Source: an uncultured bacterium
Lineage (GTDB): Bacteria; Patescibacteriota; Dojkabacteria; B142; OLB20
Length of the DNA: 7,920 nt
Assembly (NCBI GenBank): GCA_937889205.1
Contig: CALARN010000103.1
Coordinates: 1-7,920 of the forward strand
Direction of reading: 5' to 3'
Each line of letters starts with the position of its first letter. The stretch's first letter is position 1. Below the pieces are notes generated by a model. The model searched no databases. It worked only from the letters and a program-made list of their open reading frames with translations, and was not told the DNA's origin. The position numbers were made by a program, and so were the translations under genes. Shown one piece after another: positions 1-5,989 of the stretch.

Positions 1-1227
1 ATCTCCAGATATCGGAGTATTATATGCAGCCCTTGCCTGAAGCTGTAACGCCCCTTTCCCATTATTAATCGCTCCAAAAGTACTCTCTGTTTTACTGGTG
101 TAAAACAGTAAAGAATTAGATGTGGTAACCTGTCCTACTTCATTAACGCCGGCAGTATCATATGTAGAGCTTTTTAAAAGAGGGCCTAAAGATAATTGGC
201 TAGGAGAATAGTTGTAAGTTTTGATACCAAAGCCGCCGTTTTGGTTTGAGTCTAGCGCTAAATCTTCTGACTCGGATGGAATTAAGGCATCTTTAGATGA
301 TGAATATAGTCCGTTGGTCGATCCTTTAATATAGATTCCAATGCCCTCACCTAGATTTGTACCCAAATTAAGCCAAATTAAATCATTTGCAACAACTGGG
401 AATTTGAAAGAAATATCACCCATTGAAACATCGTAAGGGGCCGCGGTTTCTGTGTTTGCCCCTGCATCGTCGGCAATATTTATGTCAAATATAAGTGCCG
501 GACTGGTTGTTTCTGCTTCTATGCTCTCGCTAAAACCTGTGTCTGTTAAATCGCCATTCAATGCCAAAGCTGAGGCTTGATACTCGGTATTTGGTTGTAA
601 ATTGTAGATATTCATACTTTGTAATGATGCATTCCATCCACTGCTATCTGGGTCGTCACAATCAGGGTTATTGTCATCTTTACCTTCAAGCTCGCATCTA
701 GTCATGAAGTTGCTTGCATCAAAATCAAGGCCCAGTGTATGATCACTTTTCAAGTAGTAGATAGTATTGTCGGTTTGTTCTACTAATCTTATTAAATAAA
801 GGGTATCGTAAGGATTGTCTTGAGGACCAATTTCAATTTTTGCTTTGTCATAACAACCTGGCGAGCCGCACTCACCCCTAGCCCCTTCTCGCCTAGGAAG
901 ATGCGAACAAAGACTGGTGCTATTATCTGTAGTTGTTTCAAAACAATTAATTAGAGGTATACTCATATTTAGATTGCTTGGATAGCCAGATTGAAGCTCA
1001 TAAGAGCCGCTTATTAAACGAGAGTCAGAATTAATGTCACCTAAAGAAGTTAGCATGTCATAGTTTTCCGAGACTAAAATATCCCCTGTAGAATTAACGC
1101 TTATATCTTGAATGGTATAGCTTTCGGATTGGAGATCTTCTGATAAAACTATATTAGTTTGAGCAATTAAGAATATTACTACTACGATTAACCTGATTAC
1201 ATTCATTGATTTTGTGATAAATTTCAT
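1..1227 (-). CDS. Secreted, cysteine-containing surface protein with a fibronectin-III-like segment (3' end outside window)
   Basis: The minus-strand frame is open from an ATG at 1227 through the left edge, giving 409 visible residues and no stop, so the C-terminus is missing. The start is supported by a Shine-Dalgarno-like AGAAGG (plus positions 1234-1239) six bases upstream, the clearest ribosome site in the window. Residues 1-29 form a signal peptide: a basic start, a hydrophobic core LIVVVIFLIA (13-22) and a plausible cleavage after V-L-S29. There is no lipobox Cys. The mature part is Ser/Thr/Asn/Asp-rich. Residues about 205-245 (NLQPNTEYQASALALNGD, then a T-T-S-P end) resemble the last strands of a fibronectin type III or similar beta-sandwich. 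Six cysteines occur in three near pairs (95/107, 120/125, 178/190), and 184-194 is strongly acidic (DDNNPDCDDPD). I do not recognise a named family. A wall or surface adhesin-like or structural role is inferred only. It diverges from the XRE regulator. Confidence 0.82.
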   Translation of the reverse strand, partial: MKFITKSMNVIRLIVVVIFLIAQTNIVLSEDLQSESYTIQDISVNSTGDILVSENYDMLTSLGDINSDSRLISGSYELQSGYPSNLNMSIPLINCFETTTDNSTSLCSHLPRREGARGECGSPGCYDKAKIEIGPQDNPYDTLYLIRLVEQTDNTIYYLKSDHTLGLDFDASNFMTRCELEGKDDNNPDCDDPDSSGWNASLQSMNIYNLQPNTEYQASALALNGDLTDTGFSESIEAETTSPALIFDINIADDAGANTETAAPYDVSMGDISFKFPVVANDLIWLNLGTNLGEGIGIYIKGSTNGLYSSSKDALIPSESEDLALDSNQNGGFGIKTYNYSPSQLSLGPLLKSSTYDTAGVNEVGQVTTSNSLLFYTSKTESTFGAINNGKGALQLQARAAYNTPISGD

Positions 1228-1264
1228 AGCTTACCTTCTCAAACTAATTAATAACACTAAGTTA

Positions 1265-1293
1265 AGTTTAATTATTTTACTTAAAATCTGCAA
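1265..1293 (-). promoter_or_regulatory. Weak candidate promoter of the surface-protein gene
   Basis: On the minus strand TTGCAG (plus 1288-1293) and TAAACT (plus 1265-1270) are separated by exactly 17 bases. They match the sigma-70 consensus at 3/6 and 4/6 positions, and the -10 lies about 38 bases before the ATG at 1227. In such AT-rich DNA this could be chance. The main support is the spacing and the fact that its -35 abuts the dyad at 1291-1311. Confidence 0.3.
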
Positions 1294-1311
1294 GTATTAT
1301 TGCAATATTTG
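1291..1311. promoter_or_regulatory. Imperfect inverted repeat, candidate operator between divergent genes
   Basis: CAAGTATT (1291-1298), a five-base spacer ATTGC, then AATATTTG (1304-1311): the arms are complementary at 7 of 8 positions. The dyad covers the -35 of the plus-strand promoter (1300-1305) and overlaps the end of the candidate minus-strand -35 (1288-1293). Dimeric XRE-family proteins typically bind such dyads and repress their own promoter. That the neighbouring XRE protein binds here is inference. Confidence 0.42.
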
Positions 1312-1328
1312 TTAAATATATTTACAAT
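1300..1328 (+). promoter_or_regulatory. Candidate sigma-70 promoter of the XRE-Panacea gene
   Basis: TTGCAA (1300-1305) and TACAAT (1323-1328) are spaced by 17 bases, matching the consensus at 4/6 and 5/6. Transcription would start near 1334-1336, which is inside or after the first possible ATG (1332). If real, it therefore favours the second ATG at 1359 as the translation start. Confidence 0.5.
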
Positions 1329-1358
1329 AAAATGTTAAGAATATTAACAAAACGAATT

Positions 1359-2144
1359 ATGAAGAAAAAGTCAGCTAAAATAAATAATATTAAATTTGAT
1401 AATGACTACCCTAAGATTGGACAATTTCTTAGGCATTTAAGAAATAAATTCCGTCTTACACAGGCATATATTGCTGAAGTCGTTGGGTTATCGCGCCCTA
1501 CTTTGAATAAAATTGAATCAGATAAAGCGGAATTAACACTTTTTCAGGCAAAAAAACTAGCCGATTTTTACAATATTTCTCTATCTAATCTATTACAAGG
1601 TAAGGATAGTATGGCACTTGACTTACGAAAATCGTTAGTAACAAATACTGAAAATTTCGAAGCCAATAAGGTACAAGAGAACCAAGTAATAAATGAATAC
1701 CGCCATAATCTTAAAGATGAAACTACATTATATATATGTATAAAAATGATGGCGGAGCCCTATTTTTTTGAAAACACACTAAAAACAGCCTTGTTTCTTG
1801 TTGATGTTGAGGCTAGAAAAGTTCTAAATACCCCCCTACCCGGCTTTTATTATATTAAAAGCGCACAAGGCCCAGAACCAAAGGATTGGAATAATTTTGT
1901 AAATAATTTAATAGCAAATAAGTCGTTATCAAGAGTAAATGTGCCACCTTATAAATATCCTCAGTTAAAATTATTAGCTTTAAGAACTCCTCGTTTAGAA
2001 ATTTTTAAAGCTAACGAGACTTGTTTAATTGATGTAATTATTGCATCACTTAAAAACAAGAGCGACAACGATGTACAAGAGATTACATCAAAAATGAAGT
2101 GTTACCGAGATGCGGAAATGTATAAACAAATTAAGACTTACTAG
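1359..2144 (+). CDS. XRE-family HTH protein with C-terminal Panacea/DUF4065-like domain
   Basis: Two in-frame ATGs are possible: 1332 (270 aa) and 1359 (261 aa, MKKKSAK). Neither has a Shine-Dalgarno. I chose 1359 because the best promoter would start transcription downstream of 1332. Numbering here follows the longer form. Residues about 28-90 are a helix-turn-helix of the Cro/CI/XRE type (IGQFLRHLRNKFRLTQ, then LSRPTLNKIESDKAELTL as turn and recognition helix, then ADFYNISLSNLL). A linker of about 40 residues follows. Residues about 133-255 resemble the Panacea/DUF4065 (SocA-like) domain: KTALFLVDVE, the GFYYIKSAQGPEP stretch with its conserved G-P (180-181), and LIDVIIASL near the end. The usual Ser-His...Trp ending is absent (SKMKCYRD), and the protein stops soon after. 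Panacea proteins often act as antitoxins, and HTH fusions bind DNA. No toxin gene is adjacent, so a regulator or orphan antitoxin is the inference. The HTH is certain; the Panacea call is recalled family resemblance. Confidence 0.8.
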   Translation: MKKKSAKINNIKFDNDYPKIGQFLRHLRNKFRLTQAYIAEVVGLSRPTLNKIESDKAELTLFQAKKLADFYNISLSNLLQGKDSMALDLRKSLVTNTENFEANKVQENQVINEYRHNLKDETTLYICIKMMAEPYFFENTLKTALFLVDVEARKVLNTPLPGFYYIKSAQGPEPKDWNNFVNNLIANKSLSRVNVPPYKYPQLKLLALRTPRLEIFKANETCLIDVIIASLKNKSDNDVQEITSKMKCYRDAEMYKQIKTY

Positions 2145-2174
2145 CAGATACTGTGATGATTTGATACAGAATTA

Positions 2175-2215
2175 TCTTCTATTGATTAAATCCTCATAAA
2201 GTATTAATTAGAAGA
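2175..2215. terminator. Weak hairpin between convergent genes, possible terminator
   Basis: TCTTCTA (2175-2181) pairs with TAGAAGA (2209-2215), and inside it ATTAA (2185-2189) pairs with TTAAT (2204-2208), with a three-base bulge (2182-2184). It lies in the 77-bp gap between the XRE-Panacea stop and the GNAT stop. The stem is AT-rich and no T-run follows on either strand, so termination is only a suggestion from its position. Confidence 0.25.
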
Positions 2216-2221
2216 AGGGTG

Positions 2222-2701
2222 TCAAATTAGTTTGGAAAATACCGCCATTATAGTTTTATCGTCATGAATTGTCATAACGCCAAGTTTATCGTAGCCCATT
2301 TTGATATAAAAATCCCATGCTGTACTCTGAAACTTCTCTGCGCTTCTCAAGATGATTTCTGTATATCCTTCAGATTTAAGTATTTGTTCTAATGAAAGTA
2401 ATAGTTTTTTGCCATAACCTTTTCCTCTGTATTTATCAGCAATATATAGACTCTTGATAGAACCTGGCTTATCAGATTTTGCATAACTTTTCATATCAGG
2501 GATTAAATCTGCAATCCCTCCAATGCCAATTACAATGTTATTCTCCTCTAATACAAAATTTTGCCTGTTATAATCTAAATGTTGAATATTTTCCTCTTTG
2601 ATTAATTGAAATAGTTCATCAAGATATGGTTGTTCAAGCCATTCATTTAGAATATGGTAAATTGCATCGAAATCTTTTGGAATGGGTTTTCTAATTATCA
2701 T
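2222..2701 (-). CDS. GNAT-family N-acetyltransferase
   Basis: A 159-residue protein, the normal size for a single GNAT domain, expected to transfer an acetyl group from acetyl-CoA to an amine in the cytoplasm. The N-terminus IIRKPIPKDFDAIYHIL is the usual beta1-alpha1 opening. Residues 57-66 (VIGIGGIADL) are the central strand, and SLYIADKYRGKGYGKKLL (84-101) is motif A with the acetyl-CoA-binding R92-x-x-G-x-G97 signature. AWDFYIKMGYDKL (128-140) is motif B. The substrate cannot be told from sequence. The ATG at 2701 is only 18 bases after the 3' end of tRNA-Ser on the same strand and has no Shine-Dalgarno, so it is probably co-transcribed with the tRNA. It ends with TGA, consistent with the standard code. 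A GNAT toxin is possible but less likely, since no antitoxin is in its operon. Confidence 0.88.
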   Translation of the reverse strand: MIIRKPIPKDFDAIYHILNEWLEQPYLDELFQLIKEENIQHLDYNRQNFVLEENNIVIGIGGIADLIPDMKSYAKSDKPGSIKSLYIADKYRGKGYGKKLLLSLEQILKSEGYTEIILRSAEKFQSTAWDFYIKMGYDKLGVMTIHDDKTIMAVFSKLI

Positions 2702-2719
2702 TTAATAATATTATTAAAA

Positions 2720-2806
2720 CGGAAGGGGCGAGATTCGAACTCGCGAGCCCCTTGCGAGGCTGACAGTTTTCAAGACTGTTCTGTTAGACCACTCCAGCAC
2801 CCTTCC
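2720..2806 (-). tRNA. tRNA-Ser(UGA)
   Basis: An 87-nt class II tRNA on the minus strand. The acceptor arms GGAAGGG and CCCTTCC pair perfectly over 7 bp, with discriminator G, as usual for serine tRNAs. The anticodon arm is ACAGT-CTTGAAA-ACTGT with anticodon TGA (plus 2770-2772), which reads UCA and other serine codons. A long variable arm (stem GCC/GGC type) and a T-arm GCGAG-TTCGAAT-CTCGC follow. The D-loop contains the GG pair. The 3' CCA is not encoded (G is followed by TTTT), so a CCA-adding enzyme is required. A serine tRNA with anticodon UGA reads UCA codons, not UGA stops, so it does not indicate recoding. Confidence 0.97.
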
Positions 2807-2822
2807 TAGTTGAAGCTTGCAT

Positions 2823-2831
2823 ATTATATCA
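2823..2831 (-). promoter_or_regulatory. Extended -10 promoter of tRNA-Ser (and GNAT)
   Basis: The minus strand reads TGATATAAT, a perfect TGn-TATAAT extended -10. The -35 position at 17-bp spacing (TACATA, plus 2846-2851) is poor, which an extended -10 can compensate for. Transcription would begin near 2816, leaving about a ten-base leader before the tRNA 5' end at 2806. Confidence 0.65.
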
Positions 2832-2888
2832 AAAAATACTGTGAATATGTAGCTAAGCCGGCTTTTTGATTTAAAATATTTACGATTT

Positions 2889-2918
2889 TAGTGTACACTA
2901 GAATGTACATATTATTAT
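2889..2918 (+). promoter_or_regulatory. Tandem TGTACA palindromes with a possible -10 upstream of the PBP gene
   Basis: A perfect 12-bp palindrome TAGTGTACACTA (2889-2900) is followed by a perfect 8-bp palindrome ATGTACAT (2903-2910). Their shared TGTACA cores (2892-2897 and 2904-2909) are exactly 12 bp apart. A -10-like TATTAT (2910-2915, or 2913-2918) abuts the second palindrome, with no good -35, and lies about 30 bases before the ATG at 2948. This looks like an operator or activator site for the penicillin-binding protein gene. The regulator is unknown. Confidence 0.42.
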
Positions 2919-2947
2919 GTAGTATTAATTATCATTAAAACTTAACG

Positions 2948-5932
2948 ATGGCTTATTACACATCAAAATTCAAACTCAATAACGCTAAAACAATATCCAG
3001 AAAAGACGCTTTGGCTAAGGACAGAGCAAATAAATGGGCTGCTTTAAGAACCCCAAAAGCAAAAAGGAAATTGGGCTTGCGACAAAGACTTGGCAAATTT
3101 AAAAAGGTATTTACATTAATTTTTGGTGTGTTTGTAATTGTATTAATGATTGGCGCTTTGTTTGCCTTTGGATACCTGCAATCGCTTACAGAGAATTTAC
3201 CTAGTCCTGATAAGCCGTTTGGTGATAAAAGCTCTGCATCTGAGATTTATGATAGGAATGGAAAGTTACTATATAGAGTTTATGGTAATGAAAATCGAGA
3301 TTTAGTATCAATTAATGATGTACCCCCTCTAATGAAGTGGTCGTTATTGGCTGCTGAAGATATTGATTTTTATAATCATACTGGTGTTGATTTAATAGCA
3401 GTTACTAGATGCGGAATTCAAAATTTAGCTGGGACATCTGCTTGTGGAGGATCAACAATTACTCAACAATTGATTAAACAAACAGCCCTTACTAATGAAA
3501 GAAGTTGGGAGAGGAAAATTAAAGAAGTTGTATTGGCTATGCAAATCGAACAGCAACGTACAAAAGATGAAATTTTAGAGATGTACATGAATGTTATTCC
3601 TGAAGGAAGTAATATTTATGGTCTAAAAAGTGCTGCGAAAGAATACTTTAATCGTGATTTAAGTGAATTAAATTTAGCTGAATTTGCTATTTTAGCTTCA
3701 ATACCTCAAGATCCAAATAATATGTCCCCTACTAAATCTACTAATGCAAATTCTAAAGAAAAAGTGAAATCAAGACAAATGTATGTATTGGGACAAATGG
3801 AAAAGTACTTTGATTTGATTAATGCACGTATTAAAGAAGATACTGGTACTGAAAATGCCCTGACTCGTGAGATGATCGAAGAAGCAAAGAGCTTTGAATT
3901 AGTTTACTCTACTGTTAAACGCAGAGAGGAATTGAAAGCACCCCATTTTGTATTCTATGTTCAAAAGCTCTTACAACAAAGAAACTATAATAATGGAGAG
4001 CCATTTACAAAAGAAAATCTAGAGACAAGTGGGTTGAAAATATTCACTACCCTAGATTTGGATATGCAAGAAATTGCAGAAGAACAAGTAAAAGAGGCTG
4101 TGGATGTCTATGGTAAGAAATATGGAGGAGAGAATGCAGCTTTGGTTGCTTTGAATCCAAATAATGGTGAGGTGTTATCTATGGTTGGTTCTTATGATTA
4201 TTTTGGTACTTCAAGTCCTGAAGGATGTATTGGTAGTAATTGTAAGTTTAATCCAGAAGTAAATGTCATTGATACTTTACAATCATATGGCTCAAGTATG
4301 AAGCCGATGGTGTATTATTATGCTATGGAAAGAGGATTAATTCATGCGGGTTCTTTACTACCTGACATTCCAATTAAAATTGGCAACTATCAGCCTAAAA
4401 ACTTTGGAAATGTATTTACTGGTATTAGGCCAGCTAGAATTCAGTTAGCAGATTCTCAAAATATTCCCCCAATTTATATGCTTGATGAGTTAGGCGTCGA
4501 TAATTTCGTTGCAGAAATGCAAAAATGGGGATATTCTACTCTAAACGATCCTAGAGGTTATGGGCCTTCAATTGCCGTAGGTGGTGCAGAAATTAAGCTT
4601 ATTGATCATGCTCAAGCCTATGGAGTATTAGCTACAGGTGGTAAATTAATAAAACATGAAGTAGTATTGAAGATTGAAGATCGAGATGGAAACATTATTT
4701 TCGAATATCAGCCAGTTGCTGAGCAAGTTGCTGATCCTCGAGGAACATTTATTGTTTCAGACATTCTTAATGCAAATAGAGGCGGACCGGGTTTAAATGC
4801 TTCAAATGGAGGAGCAGAATATCGTGGCTGGGACAAAAGAGATATTGCGGGCAAGACCGGAACATCAGAAGATGGAAAAGAAACTCTTTTTGCAACCTAT
4901 ACGCCCGAATTAGTAACAATTGGATGGTTAGGAAACAACAATAACGAACCTATGTCCACTAGTGTTTCAGGGTTTGGATCTGCAAGACCATGGATAGCAA
5001 AATATATGATGAGAGTAGGAAGTTATTATCCCCCTACTCCATTTAATCGTCCTGCCGGTGTTGTTGGGAAAGGCGCATGTGATGGACAAGGCGATGATTG
5101 TGCAGGTATTGGTGGGGATTTAGGGATAATCGATATTAATCCACCTGCTTATGTAAAAGTTAGTCCTTATACTGTTTGTACTGATCAACTAGATCATTTA
5201 GCAAGAACTATTGATATTGATTTAGGATTTGCTTCAACAATCAATGTTAAAAGCTATATTTTGCCAAATAAGAAATTGCAAAGCTTTTTAGATAAATACA
5301 TTTCTGGGAAGCCTGATTTAGGAGGTGTTATCCCGACTGAGTATTGCACCATTAATCGTAATCCTAGTGGAACTATTGATCCGTGGGCTGTAATTGTTAG
5401 TCCTACTAGCGGCATGGTTATATCGGATGCTAATTTACCCGTTCAGTATAATGCCTATACTGCCCTAGCAGGAGCTACAATAACCAAAACTGAAGTATAT
5501 ATAGATGGAAATGGACCAATTGCAAATTCTACCACATTACCCTACTCCAACATTTTTAGTTTATCAGGAGCGCAGGCTAGTTCTGGAAATCATACTTTGA
5601 CGATAAAAGTATACGATTCTACCGGAGCAGTAGGCTCAACTGTTGTAGGATACACTATTCCCGGTCCATCATTATCGGTGAGTATTACCTCTCCAGGTGG
5701 TAACACTTTAGTACATGGTAGCAATGGGACTATTAATTATTCTTTTTCAGGAAGTAGTCCTGATTCGATTAGCCTATTGATTAATGGAGTAAGTACCGGT
5801 AGTTGCTCAGCCGGAGCCACAGGAAGTTGTACCTTTACTGCAGGAGCATCTGGTAGTATTGAGGTTGAAGTAAAGGTTAAGAAATCTGGGACTGATTATT
5901 TAAGTAATAAACTGACACTTACAATTACTTAA
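2948..5932 (+). CDS. Bifunctional class A penicillin-binding protein (PBP1A type) with Ig-like C-terminal tail
   Basis: A 994-residue membrane-anchored enzyme that polymerises lipid II into glycan strands and cross-links the stem peptides. Residues 1-53 are a Lys/Arg-rich cytoplasmic tail, and 54-77 are one membrane segment. The GT51 glycosyltransferase domain (about 95-275) has EDIDFYNHTG (E137 catalytic), GGSTITQQ (167-174), RKIKE (189-193, second Glu E193) and EILEMYMN. A short insert bracketed by C155 and C166 precedes GGSTITQQ. The transpeptidase domain (about 390-690) has S449-S-M-K452 (acyl-enzyme serine), S503-Q-N505 and K636-T-G-T639, so both activities look intact. A linker with C711/C718 and C744/C800 leads to two Ig-like beta modules (about 816-903 and 908-994), the second with C953/C961. 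There is no LPXTG signal. At 994 residues it is longer than the common 700-850. No Shine-Dalgarno precedes the ATG. It is monocistronic, ending in the shared terminator. A precise ponA or mrcA symbol is not justified. Confidence 0.96.
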   Translation: MAYYTSKFKLNNAKTISRKDALAKDRANKWAALRTPKAKRKLGLRQRLGKFKKVFTLIFGVFVIVLMIGALFAFGYLQSLTENLPSPDKPFGDKSSASEIYDRNGKLLYRVYGNENRDLVSINDVPPLMKWSLLAAEDIDFYNHTGVDLIAVTRCGIQNLAGTSACGGSTITQQLIKQTALTNERSWERKIKEVVLAMQIEQQRTKDEILEMYMNVIPEGSNIYGLKSAAKEYFNRDLSELNLAEFAILASIPQDPNNMSPTKSTNANSKEKVKSRQMYVLGQMEKYFDLINARIKEDTGTENALTREMIEEAKSFELVYSTVKRREELKAPHFVFYVQKLLQQRNYNNGEPFTKENLETSGLKIFTTLDLDMQEIAEEQVKEAVDVYGKKYGGENAALVALNPNNGEVLSMVGSYDYFGTSSPEGCIGSNCKFNPEVNVIDTLQSYGSSMKPMVYYYAMERGLIHAGSLLPDIPIKIGNYQPKNFGNVFTGIRPARIQLADSQNIPPIYMLDELGVDNFVAEMQKWGYSTLNDPRGYGPSIAVGGAEIKLIDHAQAYGVLATGGKLIKHEVVLKIEDRDGNIIFEYQPVAEQVADPRGTFIVSDILNANRGGPGLNASNGGAEYRGWDKRDIAGKTGTSEDGKETLFATYTPELVTIGWLGNNNNEPMSTSVSGFGSARPWIAKYMMRVGSYYPPTPFNRPAGVVGKGACDGQGDDCAGIGGDLGIIDINPPAYVKVSPYTVCTDQLDHLARTIDIDLGFASTINVKSYILPNKKLQSFLDKYISGKPDLGGVIPTEYCTINRNPSGTIDPWAVIVSPTSGMVISDANLPVQYNAYTALAGATITKTEVYIDGNGPIANSTTLPYSNIFSLSGAQASSGNHTLTIKVYDSTGAVGSTVVGYTIPGPSLSVSITSPGGNTLVHGSNGTINYSFSGSSPDSISLLINGVSTGSCSAGATGSCTFTAGASGSIEVEVKVKKSGTDYLSNKLTLTIT

Positions 5933-5945
5933 AAAAGGATTATAT

Positions 5946-5977
5946 AAAAAAAGGGGCAGATTTTTCTGCCCCTTTTA
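5946..5977. terminator. Strong bidirectional rho-independent terminator
   Basis: AAAAGGGGCAGA (5949-5960) pairs perfectly over 12 bp with TCTGCCCCTTTT (5965-5976) around a TTTT loop. For the plus strand the hairpin ends in TTTT-A-CTTT. For the minus strand seven A residues (5946-5952) give a run of seven U. It lies 16 bases after the penicillin-binding protein stop and 13 bases after the pheT stop, so it ends both convergent genes, probably more efficiently for pheT. Confidence 0.92.
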
Positions 5978-5989
5978 CTTTAAAATATC

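Noticed and set aside
2770..2772. Anticodon TGA as a sign of UGA recoding
   Set aside because: Anticodon UGA pairs with the serine codon UCA. The long open frames contain no in-frame TGA and the GNAT gene ends in TGA, so the code looks standard.
2855..2867. Palindrome AAGCCGGCTT followed by T residues, as a terminator
   Set aside because: It has no room for a loop beyond a 3-bp stem, and no plus-strand gene ends there. It lies upstream of the tRNA promoter. It may be chance or a protein site, with no further support.
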